A stretch of 13,935 bases of DNA, taken from contig JBBSUX010000068.1 in NCBI GenBank assembly GCA_038234045.1, forward strand, positions 1 through 13,935. Direction: 5' to 3'. The translations under genes were made by a program, and so were the position numbers. Of this stretch, positions 1 to 6,275 are shown piece by piece; position 1 is the first letter of the stretch, and each line of letters opens with the position of its first letter. The notes beneath the pieces were generated by a model that saw nothing but the letters and a program-made list of their open reading frames with translations, was not told where the DNA came from and made no database searches. The DNA comes from JBBSUX01 sp038234045. GTDB lineage: Bacteria > Pseudomonadota > Gammaproteobacteria > Burkholderiales > Burkholderiaceae_C.

Positions 1-945
1 AATACCCATGCTCTGCTCCTGAAAGACCGCGTTGCGCGCCACAAAGTCGATGTGCAGACAGGACGCCAGCGCTAGCGGGCCAAGCGGACAGTGCGGGGCA
101 ATGCCGACGTCGTAGGCTTCGGCCATCGAGGCGATCTTGTGGCACTCAGTGATGCCGCCAGCATGCGACAGATCCGGCTGGATGATGGATATTCCACCGT
201 TCTCAAACACGCGCTTGAAGTCAAAACGCGAGTACATGCGCTCACCGGCCGCAATCGGAATGTGCGTCATTGCAGCAAGGCGCGGATAATATTCGGCCTG
301 TTCTGCAAGTACGGGTTCCTCGATGAACAGCGGACGGTAGGGTTCCAATTCCTTGATGAGAATTCGCGCCATCGGTGCAGCGACCCGACCGTGAAAGTCC
401 AGACCGAATTCAATGGCGTTGCCAAATGTCTCGCGGATTTCCGCAACGACCGCAACCGCAGCGTCGATCGTGCGGGCGTTGTCAATCAGGCCCATTTCCT
501 GGCAGCCATTGAGCTTGAAGGTGTCAAATCCAATGGCCTGGAGTTTGCGGATGCCGGCGATTACGTCAGCTGGCCGGTCGCCTCCGACCCAGCTGTACAT
601 CTTCATGCGATCGCGGACCAAGCCACCCAGAAGCTCATAGACGGGAGCACCTAGCACTTTGCCCTTGATATCCCACAAAGCCTGATCGATTCCCGCAATC
701 GCGCTCATCAAAATCGGCCCCCCGCGGTAAAAGCCGGCCCGGTACAGCGTTTGCCAGATATCGTTGATACGCGATGGGTCCTTGCCGATCAGATAATCGG
801 ATAGCTCGATTACTGCGGCTTCCACAGTTCGGGCCCTCCCTTCGATGACCGCTTCACCCCAGCCGCTGACACCTTCGTCAGTTTCGATTTTCAGGAACAT
901 CCAGCGCGGCGCCAAACGGTAGGTGGTTACCTTCGAAATCTTCAT
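1..945 (-). CDS. dgoD: D-galactonate dehydratase, C-terminus cut by window edge
   Basis: Dehydrates D-galactonate to 2-keto-3-deoxy-D-galactonate in the cytoplasmic De Ley-Doudoroff route. The 315 visible codons of a family protein of about 382 residues match my memory of E. coli DgoD almost line by line, from the MKI start through WMFLKIETDEG, EGRARTVEAA and AGFYRGGPILMSAIAGIDQA. Enolase-superfamily residues are present: metal ligands Asp183, Glu209 and Glu235, with His185 and His285 as the general acid/base pair and Glu310 near the edge. The start ATG (complement of 943-945) gives the family's N-terminus; it has only a weak ribosome site. The 141 bp to the SDR gene upstream suggest its own promoter. 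The usual dgo partners (dgoA, dgoK, dgoR, a transporter) are not in view and may lie beyond position 1. Other acid-sugar dehydratases are possible but the similarity to DgoD is very close. Confidence 0.95.
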   Translation of the reverse strand, partial: MKISKVTTYRLAPRWMFLKIETDEGVSGWGEAVIEGRARTVEAAVIELSDYLIGKDPSRINDIWQTLYRAGFYRGGPILMSAIAGIDQALWDIKGKVLGAPVYELLGGLVRDRMKMYSWVGGDRPADVIAGIRKLQAIGFDTFKLNGCQEMGLIDNARTIDAAVAVVAEIRETFGNAIEFGLDFHGRVAAPMARILIKELEPYRPLFIEEPVLAEQAEYYPRLAAMTHIPIAAGERMYSRFDFKRVFENGGISIIQPDLSHAGGITECHKIASMAEAYDVGIAPHCPLGPLALASCLHIDFVARNAVFQEQSMGI

Positions 946-1086
946 GTGTTAAATCTTGGACTTGTGAGCATCATTATTTTTTTGCTGGAAGTAACAGATG
1001 CTGAAACTGAAAAGGAAACTGCAGCCGCGCTTCTACTGCCCCGGCTCGTTGCACTGTCCACCAGATAGGGTGGGCATCACGAAAGA
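946..1086 (-). promoter_or_regulatory. Putative dgoD promoter/operator spacer
   Basis: This spacer separates dgoD from the upstream SDR gene on the same strand. It contains an AT-rich run at 973-983, unusual in this GC-rich region and about 30 bp ahead of the dgoD start. The run is flanked by an inverted repeat, AGCATC at 967-972 and GATGCT at 997-1002. A sugar-acid regulator of the GntR type could bind such a site, but that is a guess. I cannot name -35 and -10 boxes with confidence. No terminator for the SDR gene is visible: the CCACC/GGTGG hairpin at 1058-1073 has no T run. Confidence 0.25.
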
Positions 1087-1791
1087 TCAGAATTTCTCGA
1101 CCCACGGGCGCACTTCAATCTCCCATGACCACGCGTTGCGCGGTTGGCTCAGCAGATTCAGGTAAGTAGCGGCAATAGCGTCCGGGTCGAGACGGGCGTC
1201 GTTGGCGTCGTCGGTAGCGTTCCCCGGGGGTCGGATACTGCCGTCGACAACGATATGCCCGACGTGGATGCCCAGTGGCATCAGCTCGCGAGCCATGCTT
1301 TGCGCCAGGCCGCGCAGCGCGAATTTGCCCATCGCAAATGCTGCTGACTGAGGGTAGCCCTTCACCCCGGCTGAGGCACCCGTGAAGAGAATCGCACCCC
1401 GACCTTTCGGCAACATCCGTTGCGAAGCCTGTTGTGCGACAAGGAAGGCTCCGTAAGCGCTGACCGAAATGGCGCGGGCCACGGCGGCGGGGTCGACTTC
1501 TGCAAAAGCGCCACGCACCCGCTGGCTCGCGTTGTAGATGACCACCTCGGGAGCGCCGCGGAATTGCTCGGTGGCGGCGTCGAAAAGCGCTGCCACGGCG
1601 TCAACGTCGGTCGAATCACAGGTCATCACACCCGCACCCGTTTCTTTGGCAATTGCCTCAAGCTTGTCGCGACCGCGCGCTGCAACGATGACGCGCATGC
1701 CGGCGTCTTTAACAAAGGTGCGCGCCAGACTGGCGCCGAGGCCTGGCCCTGCACCCACGATCAAGGCACTGGCGTAAGGGGTGGTCGTCAT
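1087..1791 (-). CDS. SDR-family protein with Phe replacing the catalytic Tyr
   Basis: A 234-residue Rossmann-fold protein of the short-chain dehydrogenase/reductase superfamily. Seen in sequence: cofactor loop GAGPGLG at residues 13-19, AAR at 37-39 after beta-2, CDSTD at 58-62, the NAS motif at 87-89 (classically NAG), the Ser region FTGAS at 136-140, and FAMGK at 152-156 where the active-site YxxxK normally sits. Lys156 is kept but Tyr152 is Phe, so classical hydride-transfer chemistry is doubtful. I recall a proteobacterial SDR subfamily with AFAMGKFAL here, so this may be a family trait and not a local mutation. The substrate is unknown. It follows gloA by 66 bp and probably shares its transcript. 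The mRNA just before the ATG carries CCTCCT and no purine-rich ribosome site. Confidence 0.85.
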   Translation of the reverse strand: MTTTPYASALIVGAGPGLGASLARTFVKDAGMRVIVAARGRDKLEAIAKETGAGVMTCDSTDVDAVAALFDAATEQFRGAPEVVIYNASQRVRGAFAEVDPAAVARAISVSAYGAFLVAQQASQRMLPKGRGAILFTGASAGVKGYPQSAAFAMGKFALRGLAQSMARELMPLGIHVGHIVVDGSIRPPGNATDDANDARLDPDAIAATYLNLLSQPRNAWSWEIEVRPWVEKF

Positions 1792-1857
1792 AGTTTTTAG
1801 GAGGTTGGCAGGTTGGCGCAGATGCGTTGAACGTAGCGTGCTGTGTCGTTGCTGTTT

Positions 1858-2271
1858 TCAGCGCAAACCTGCGCCTGCCGCCTCGTCCGGGCGTTGGATT
1901 AGTTCGATCTTGTAGCCATCCGGATCGGCCACGAAAGCAATGACGCTGGTGCCACCCTTGACGGGACCTGTTTCGCGGGTGACCGTGCCGCCAGCGGCGC
2001 GAATCTTTTCGACCGCTGCCGCCACGTCTGGCACGCCGAGTGCGATGTGGCCGTAAGCGTCACCCATCTCGTAGTGATCGGTGCCCCAATTAAAAGTCAG
2101 CTCGATCTCCGCCTGGACTGGATTGCCGCCGGCAAATCCGAGAAACGCCAGGGTGTATTTGTATTGCGAATTTTCCGATTTGCGCAGCAGTTCCATGCCA
2201 ATGACCTGCGTGTAGAAATCGATCGAGCTCTGCAGGTCGCCGACGCGGAGCATGGTGTGAAGAAATCGCAT
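1858..2271 (-). CDS. gloA: Glyoxalase I (lactoylglutathione lyase)
   Basis: Isomerises the hemithioacetal of methylglyoxal and glutathione to S-lactoylglutathione, the first step of methylglyoxal detoxification in the cytoplasm. The 137-residue product begins MRFLHTMLRVGDLQ and carries SIDFY, YKYTLAFLG, GHIALGV, GPVKGG and DPDGYKIELI, the hallmarks of the bacterial nickel-dependent enzyme. Metal ligands by comparison with E. coli GlxI are His5, Glu57, His75 and Glu123; the one-residue offset comes from an extra residue near 50. The ATG at 2269-2271 (complement) is chosen because it gives the conserved N-terminus; the open frame runs further upstream but that stretch is not family-like. An A-rich AGAAAGAAAAAAG precedes the start. 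It lies 112 bp after the thioesterase gene and 66 bp before the SDR gene, all on one strand. Confidence 0.96.
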   Translation of the reverse strand: MRFLHTMLRVGDLQSSIDFYTQVIGMELLRKSENSQYKYTLAFLGFAGGNPVQAEIELTFNWGTDHYEMGDAYGHIALGVPDVAAAVEKIRAAGGTVTRETGPVKGGTSVIAFVADPDGYKIELIQRPDEAAGAGLR

Positions 2272-2383
2272 GGGGCTTTTTTCTTTCTGAGAGTTATTGC
2301 GCATTTTGCCGAGCAATCGCCTGGTATTTGGGCTGTTCTGTTCCATTGTGGCGCGGCGCGTGCTTTGCCGCACGCGTGGGGAT
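2272..2383 (-). other. Thioesterase-gloA spacer with perfect 7-bp hairpin
   Basis: The 112-bp spacer holds an inverted repeat, CGCGTGC at 2357-2363 and GCACGCG at 2370-2376 around a 6-nt loop, starting 7 bp past the thioesterase stop. No T run follows on the minus strand, so it is a poor intrinsic terminator. It could be a pause site or an mRNA 3'-end stabiliser. Nearer gloA the sequence is AT-richer (about 2277-2310) and may hold a gloA promoter, though I see no clear boxes. Confidence 0.4.
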
Positions 2384-2974
2384 TCAGCCGGCAGCGTGCC
2401 GCGCCGGCGGTAAGTCGAATACGAGGCAGGTGGTGGTCGCATGCGCATACAGCGTGCCGTCGGGGCCGAAAAGTCGTGCTTCGGCGGTAGCGAGCTGGCG
2501 CCCGCAATGGATCACCCGGCCTTCGGCGCGGACCCGTGGCGCTTTCAGGGTGATCGCCTTGACCATGTTGATGCCGAGTTCTGCAGTGGTGTAGCCGCGT
2601 CCCGGCAGCATGCGCGTGTGAATCGCGCAGCCGAGCGCTGAATCCAGCAGCGTGGCGAACCACCCGCCGTGTATGGTGCCGCTCGGATTGAAGTGTTCAG
2701 CGCGCGGCGTGCCCTGGAAAACTGCGCGGCCTTCTTCTGCTTCCACGATGAGGAAGTCGAGCGTCTTTGCGATTGCGGCGTAGGGCAATTGCCCCTTCAG
2801 CATGGCCTGTATCTGCTGCATTCCGCTCAGCCCTTCGATTTGATCGCGCCGCGCTACCCCGGGACCGGGACCGGCGCAGAGCAGCCGATTGACGGCTTCT
2901 TCCTCTTTGATCCAGCGAGCGAGAGTGTTGTCCGCATCGGCGGGTAGGAGGGCGTCGGTGTCACGAGAAATCAT
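2384..2974 (-). CDS. PaaI-like hotdog-fold thioesterase
   Basis: A 196-residue protein of the PaaI/YbgC-like acyl-CoA thioesterase group, which hydrolyses acyl- or aryl-CoA esters in the cytoplasm; the substrate cannot be told from sequence. The hotdog domain occupies about residues 60-190: HFNPSGTIHGGW at 94-105 with the HGG signature at 102-104, the probable catalytic Asp111 in TLLDSALG, then GYTTAELGINMVKAIT and a C-terminal TTTCLVFD strand. The first 50 residues are a variable, charged extension. The ATG at complement 2972-2974 is chosen since the frame upstream reads into the promoter shared with marR; a shorter start at Met52 is possible. Divergence from marR across 52 bp suggests MarR controls it. 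Confidence 0.85.
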   Translation of the reverse strand: MISRDTDALLPADADNTLARWIKEEEAVNRLLCAGPGPGVARRDQIEGLSGMQQIQAMLKGQLPYAAIAKTLDFLIVEAEEGRAVFQGTPRAEHFNPSGTIHGGWFATLLDSALGCAIHTRMLPGRGYTTAELGINMVKAITLKAPRVRAEGRVIHCGRQLATAEARLFGPDGTLYAHATTTCLVFDLPPARHAAG

Positions 2975-3026
2975 GGCGCAGAGTTCTAAAGTTGTAGGTG
3001 CATCGATTGTAGGTACAATTAAATGT
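2975..3026. promoter_or_regulatory. Divergent promoter with tandem MarR-type operator
   Basis: The spacer between the divergent thioesterase and marR genes holds a perfect inverted repeat ATTGTA-GG-TACAAT at 3006-3019. A partial second copy, TTGTAGGTGCA at 2992-3002, lies exactly 15 bp upstream in the same orientation. TACAAT at 3014-3019 also resembles a -10 box (5 of 6 matches to TATAAT) with TTGTAG at 2992-2997 as a weak -35, 16 bp apart; transcription would then start within a few bases of the marR ATG. On the minus strand TTGTAC and TACAAC stand 16 bp apart in the same way. MarR dimers bind such short palindromes and usually repress their own divergent promoters; binding here is inferred. 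Confidence 0.6.
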
Positions 3027-3536
3027 ATGAATCGTCTCGTCAATGACTTCGTCGATATTGCGGCAACCGTTCCGCAGGGATGCACCAACTTCAAGCTGCA
3101 CCGCCTGGCCCGCCAGCTGAGCCAGCACTACGATGCTGAAGTGCGCAAGACAGGGCTGAAAACCAGCCAGTACTCGCTGCTATCGCATATAGAGCGGCTC
3201 GGTGCTATGCGGCCGGTCGATCTGTCGGCTGCGATGGGGATGACGGCATCCACCCTGAGCCGCAATCTGCAGGTGCTGATACAGGACGGCTACGTCGCGC
3301 AGCTTGCAGGCCCTGACGGTCGGAGCCGCCTGGTAAGCATCACCGAAGAGGGAAGCGCAAAGCGTGCCGAAGCACAGCGACACTGGAAGATGGCGCAGAT
3401 TGCGCTGAACGCGCGTCTCGGCAATGCGCAGGTGGTGGCGTTGCATGCGCTCATCGACGATACGCTGGCGCGGCTGGCAGCGACGGAGGAGGGTGCGCCC
3501 ATGCCCGAGCTCGCAGTCGGCGATTCGGCAGATTGA
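3027..3536 (+). CDS. MarR-family winged-helix transcriptional regulator
   Basis: A 169-residue dimeric DNA-binding regulator. Helix-turn-helix region: LSAAMGMTASTLSRNLQVLIQDGYV, about residues 67-91. The wing follows as GPDGRSRLVSITEEG at about 95-109, and amphipathic dimerisation helices lie at both ends. The N-terminal CTNFKLHRLARQ (Cys19) is shared with many Burkholderiales MarR proteins; whether Cys19 senses oxidants is unknown. Start: ATG at 3027-3029 gives MNRLVND; another ATG at 3023 is out of frame. No ribosome site precedes it and the likely -10 box is only 7 bp away, which suggests a leaderless message. It probably represses itself and the divergent thioesterase through the palindrome at 3006-3019. 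A truncated MFS gene follows, so the regulator may once have controlled a transporter. The ligand is unknown. Confidence 0.92.
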   Translation: MNRLVNDFVDIAATVPQGCTNFKLHRLARQLSQHYDAEVRKTGLKTSQYSLLSHIERLGAMRPVDLSAAMGMTASTLSRNLQVLIQDGYVAQLAGPDGRSRLVSITEEGSAKRAEAQRHWKMAQIALNARLGNAQVVALHALIDDTLARLAATEEGAPMPELAVGDSAD

Positions 3537-3655
3537 TGAGCGTGAAAATCATGGCAGTCCGCATGCTTCGGGTCGACTTGCCTCCGCCGAGCTTCTGCTA
3601 CTGAGCACAACTTCGCGTCCCTCCCACCTCACAACCACGACCACGAGGAAACTCC
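3537..3655 (+). other. Spacer between marR and MFS remnant
   Basis: This 119-bp spacer has no recognisable gene, hairpin terminator or promoter. Its last bases give GAGGAA at 3645-3650, a good ribosome site 5 nt before the GTG at 3656. Confidence 0.5.
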
Positions 3656-3847
3656 GTGTTCTCCACCTCCATCGCATTGCGGCTGCAGGCGCGCGGCATC
3701 CACTACGGCTGGGTTGCCGCTGGCGTCACTTTGCTCACGATGCTCACCATGTTTTGGCAGCGAAGGCATCAGAACTGCGCGGGCAGGTTAAGGACGAAGA
3801 GCTGGTTCACTTCACAGCTGGTACTTGAATTGACTCAAAATCAATAG
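3656..3847 (+). pseudogene. Remnant of an MFS transporter gene, N-terminus only
   Basis: A GTG start at 3656 with ribosome site GAGGAA (3645-3650) opens a 63-codon frame. Its first ~33 residues (LRLQARGIHYGWVAAGVTLL and on through TML) read like the start and first membrane helix of major facilitator superfamily transporters, which often begin with IHYGWVV followed by a hydrophobic helix. After about position 3754 the frame turns hydrophilic (FWQRRHQNCAGRLRTK), so the rest of an expected ~400-residue transporter is missing. I infer a deletion with its junction near 3750-3760; the origin of the following ~80 bp is unclear. Expression as a 63-residue membrane peptide cannot be excluded. Its place after marR fits a lost MarR-controlled efflux or uptake gene. 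Confidence 0.55.
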
Positions 3848-3887
3848 CTGATAGCGATTACGAAATAAGCGCTTGAACCGATTTTCG
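3837..3887 (+). repeat. Intergenic repeat, copy A
   Basis: An AT-richer element with AATAGCTGATAGCG, then AAATAAGCGCTTG, ending ATTTTCG. It aligns to copy B at 8961-9006 in the same orientation with about 70 percent identity by eye; the best-kept parts are ATAGCT, TAGCG, AATAAGCGCT and TTCG. In copy B the two halves form a TAGCGC/GCGCTA hairpin; here the stem is decayed. I recall similar elements scattered through Comamonadaceae genomes. It lies at the end of the MFS remnant, close to the deletion junction. Confidence 0.5.
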
Positions 3888-3928
3888 TTGCAATTTAATA
3901 GAAAAGTCGCTTGAGTCGCCTCGGCCAC

Positions 3929-3953
3929 AAAAAAAGGGTGCCGAAGCACCCTT
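3929..3953 (-). terminator. Rho-independent terminator of rhlE
   Basis: On the minus strand an 8-bp perfect stem (AAGGGTGC / GCACCCTT) closes a TTCG tetraloop and is followed by seven Ts (A run at 3929-3935 on the plus strand). It begins 47 bp past the rhlE stop, so it ends the rhlE message. UUCG loops are the most stable type and common in strong terminators. On the plus strand no T run follows beyond two Ts, so it is one-way. Confidence 0.95.
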
Positions 3954-4000
3954 GTCGCTGTTGTGGCGGCCACATGGCGCCAGCAATCTTTACGGCAGAA

Positions 4001-5884
4001 TCAGCGCCCGTAAGAGCGATTGCCACCACCGCCGCCCCGGCCATATCCGCCGCCGCCCCCGCCGCCTGAGCGGCCACCGCCACCACCACCGGGGCGACGG
4101 CCGCCGCCTCGGCTAAGCATGCTATCGACACTGGTGCGAAGCGGATCGGGCTGACCTGCTGTGCCGCCGACCGATTCAGCGCGGCGATGCGCCAGCTGGT
4201 CGGCATGAGACGGGCTAGGGGCATTTCCATGATGGCGGGGCTGGCGTTCGTCCATCGGAACATGGCCGTCGTCCGCAAAACGCTCTTCGCCGCCGCCATA
4301 GGGCGCACGACCACCGCCGCCGCCACCACCACCTGGGCCGCCAGGTCCGCGTGGGCCACGCGGCGCGCCTGCATTGCCATTGTTGTTTCCGCCACGACCG
4401 CGACCGTTGCCGCCACCGCCACCCCCGCCGAAGCCGCCAGCGCGTGCAGGAGCACCGCTGCGAGGACCTGCGCCACCGCCACCACCGGGATGTGGACCAC
4501 GGCCGCCGCTGCGGTTGCCGCCGCCACCGCCGCCATTGCCCCGATTGGCGCCACCACCACCGCCGGCATTTGACCCAGTGCTACCCGGCGCGCGCTCGGC
4601 CTTGCCTTCGCGCATGCGCTGCATCATCTCGGCACGCGCCGCCTTGGCAGCCGCTGCCATCACGTCACGGCTTGGCGGCTTGCCGGCACCGCCCCAAATT
4701 GTCTGGCGACCCATCGCTATCGGCTCGGCTCGTTCACCTTCTTCAGGGCCAAAGCCATCGATCACCTGCACTGGAATCTTCTGCTTGGTAAAGCGCTCGA
4801 TGTCGTACATGAAGCCTTCCTCGTCCAGGCAGACCAGGCTCACCGCCGCGCCATCGTTGCCGGCACGGCCGGTGCGACCGATACGGTGCACGTAGTCTTC
4901 GCTGACGTTGGGGATCTCGTAGTTGACGACGTGCGGCAGCTCGTCGATGTCGATGCCGCGCGCGGCGATATCAGTTGCCACCAGGGCGCGGATATCTCCC
5001 GACTTGAAGCCGGCCAACGCCTGAGTGCGCGCCGACTGGCTCTTGTTGCCATGCAGCGCCATCGCCTGGATGCCGTTCTTGGTGAGGAACTCGGCCACGT
5101 TATTGGCGCCGAATTTGGTGCGGGTAAACACCAGCACCTGGCTCCAGTTGTGCTCGTTGATGACGTGCGCCAGCAGTGCTTTTTTCTTGCCGCGGCCAAC
5201 CGGATAGATCACCTGTGTGATGCGCTGCACGGTGGTGTTGGCGGGCGTTACCTGGATGCTCTGCGGATCTTTCAGCAGCGTAGCGGCGAGGTCGCGGATC
5301 TCATCACTGAAAGTAGCGGAGAACAGCAAGCTTTGCTTGTCGCGCGGCACCAGTGCAAGGATCTTCTTCACATCGTGGATGAAGCCCATGTCGAGCATGC
5401 GGTCGGCTTCGTCGAGCACCAGCACCTCGATCGTGGAGAGGTCGAGATTGCCCTGCTGCTGCAGATCGAGCAGACGGCCAGGCGTGGCGACCAGGATGTC
5501 GACACCGCGCTTGATGCGGTCGATCTGCGGGTTCATGCCAACACCGCCGAAGATCACGGTGGAATTCAGCTGCAGGTGCTTGCCGTATTCGCGCACGGAC
5601 TCTTCGACCTGGGCAGCGAGCTCGCGTGTCGGTGTCAGCACCAGGGCGCGCACGCCTTTGCCGCCGAAGCGGCTACGTGGCGCTTCGCTCTGCGAAAGAC
5701 GATGCAGGATCGGAAGCACGAATGCTGCCGTCTTACCGGTGCCGGTCTGGGCGCCGGCCAGCAGGTCCTTGCCGGCAAGCACGATGGGGATGGCTTGTGC
5801 TTGGACGGGGGTCGGTGTGTCGTAACCCTGTTCGCGCACGGCCTCAAGAATGGCAGGGGCCAGGTTCAGTTCGTCAAATGTCAT
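4001..5884 (-). CDS. rhlE: ATP-dependent DEAD-box RNA helicase RhlE
   Basis: Unwinds short RNA duplexes; bacterial RhlE acts in ribosome assembly and RNA turnover. The 627-residue product has all helicase motifs in order: Q motif near 23-28, motif I AQTGTGKT at 45-52, Ia PTRELA at 85-90, Ib TPGR at 134-137, DEAD at 158-161, SAT at 189-191, VFTRTKFGA at 252-260, ATDIAARGID at 303-312 and HRIGRTGR at 333-340. After a basic segment (about 405-432), residues 435-533 are glycine-rich with RGG/GRG motifs, 534-591 are glycine-poor and charged, and 592-627 are again GGGGR-like. The start ATG (complement 5882-5884) gives the family's MTFDELNLAP; the frame continues upstream without similarity. The ribosome site is poor and lies in a hairpin. 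A strong terminator follows. Confidence 0.95.
   Translation of the reverse strand: MTFDELNLAPAILEAVREQGYDTPTPVQAQAIPIVLAGKDLLAGAQTGTGKTAAFVLPILHRLSQSEAPRSRFGGKGVRALVLTPTRELAAQVEESVREYGKHLQLNSTVIFGGVGMNPQIDRIKRGVDILVATPGRLLDLQQQGNLDLSTIEVLVLDEADRMLDMGFIHDVKKILALVPRDKQSLLFSATFSDEIRDLAATLLKDPQSIQVTPANTTVQRITQVIYPVGRGKKKALLAHVINEHNWSQVLVFTRTKFGANNVAEFLTKNGIQAMALHGNKSQSARTQALAGFKSGDIRALVATDIAARGIDIDELPHVVNYEIPNVSEDYVHRIGRTGRAGNDGAAVSLVCLDEEGFMYDIERFTKQKIPVQVIDGFGPEEGERAEPIAMGRQTIWGGAGKPPSRDVMAAAAKAARAEMMQRMREGKAERAPGSTGSNAGGGGGANRGNGGGGGGNRSGGRGPHPGGGGGAGPRSGAPARAGGFGGGGGGGNGRGRGGNNNGNAGAPRGPRGPGGPGGGGGGGGRAPYGGGEERFADDGHVPMDERQPRHHGNAPSPSHADQLAHRRAESVGGTAGQPDPLRTSVDSMLSRGGGRRPGGGGGGRSGGGGGGGYGRGGGGGNRSYGR
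4004..4111 (-). repeat. GGN low-complexity tract coding the rhlE C-terminus
   Basis: Near-repeated glycine codons (CCGCCACCACC-like on the plus strand) encode RhlE residues 592-627, rich in GGGGR and GYGR. Such tracts vary in length between strains by replication slippage. Confidence 0.8.
4286..4582 (-). repeat. GGN low-complexity tract coding the main RGG region of rhlE
   Basis: About 300 bp of degenerate glycine codons with interspersed Arg and Asn codons, encoding residues 435-533. Disordered RGG regions bind RNA and can drive condensate formation. The tract makes long spurious Ala- or Pro-rich frames on other frames and strands. Confidence 0.8.
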
Positions 5885-5942
5885 GGTGTGGTGCCCTACC
5901 AGGGCACAGGGACATCGGCCTGCCGCATGTCGTGTTGACATG
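5885..5942 (-). promoter_or_regulatory. Structured rhlE leader hiding the ribosome site
   Basis: Read on the minus strand, a perfect hairpin GTGCCCT-GGT-AGGGCAC (5891-5907) ends 6 nt before the ATG, so the only SD-like bases (AGGG) are in its stem. Just upstream, GACAT at 5927-5931 on the message strand can pair with ATGTC at 5911-5915 (GACAT-G-CGG, loop CAGG, CCG-ATGTC) or with CATGTC at 5937-5942 (6-bp stem, 5-nt loop), but not both. The message start, ATGACAT, repeats the GACAT motif and could pair with ATGTCA from 5937-5942. The pairings are seen in sequence; a switching role is inference. Confidence 0.45.
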
Positions 5943-6050
5943 GGCCAGTCATAGACCGATGGATTCAGGGGTGGGAGCCTGCAAAGCGCCCGCAGCAGAG
6001 TGCTGACGTCCGGATCAACTGGAGCCCGGAGCACCGCAATTGTCGCATGG

Positions 6051-6066
6051 CGACGCTGCAGCGTCG
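6051..6066. promoter_or_regulatory. 16-bp perfect palindrome between rhlE and ettA
   Basis: CGACGCTG followed by CAGCGTCG with no spacer, a perfect 2-fold symmetric site in the divergent spacer. It touches GATAAT (6066-6071), a fair -10 for the plus strand. A dimeric regulator could bind here and affect ettA and perhaps rhlE; alternatively it is a cruciform without function. No regulator family is recognised. Confidence 0.4.
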
Positions 6067-6275
6067 ATAATGGAGGGATTGCCAGGGCAAATGGGCGGCG
6101 TGGCGGAGTGGCGAACTTGCCACATTCATTGCGACCGACGAGTTCACAGCCCGGTCGAACGGCTTATTGGTTTGCGTGCGCTGAATTAGCGCCATGGCTG
6201 AGTAAGCCCGCACGGTGGGTGACAAAGGCAAGCCGCCGCAAGCTGCTCTCGCTCCTGCTTCAACCGAGGCACTGC

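Noticed and set aside
1058..1073. CCACC/GGTGG hairpin after the SDR stop as a terminator
   Set aside because: A 5-bp stem and no T run on the minus strand.
2272..2448. N-terminal extension of gloA by 59 codons
   Set aside because: Glyoxalase I begins with MRxLHTMLRV; the extension is Arg-rich, unlike the family, and overlaps the thioesterase end.
3757..3828. Another gene's C-terminus (frame reading LAAKASELRGQVKDEELVHF) after the MFS break
   Set aside because: It looks vaguely like a helical protein tail, but is too short to assign and may be noise.
3895..4569. Long Ala/Val-rich and Pro-rich frames over the rhlE tail on both strands
   Set aside because: They are translations of the glycine-codon tract in wrong frames, giving low-complexity products only.
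5885..6034. N-terminal extension of rhlE by 50 codons
   Set aside because: The family begins at MTFDELNL; the extra part has no similarity and lies in the structured leader.
6095..6170. tRNA-like start (GGCGGCGTGGCGGAGTGG)
   Set aside because: It resembles a D-arm, but no anticodon arm, T-arm with GTTCNANNC in the right place, or acceptor pairing could be built.
5965..6231. 88-codon minus-strand frame upstream of rhlE
   Set aside because: No similarity, no ribosome site and Cys/Arg/Ser-rich noise; it overlaps the palindrome and leader region.
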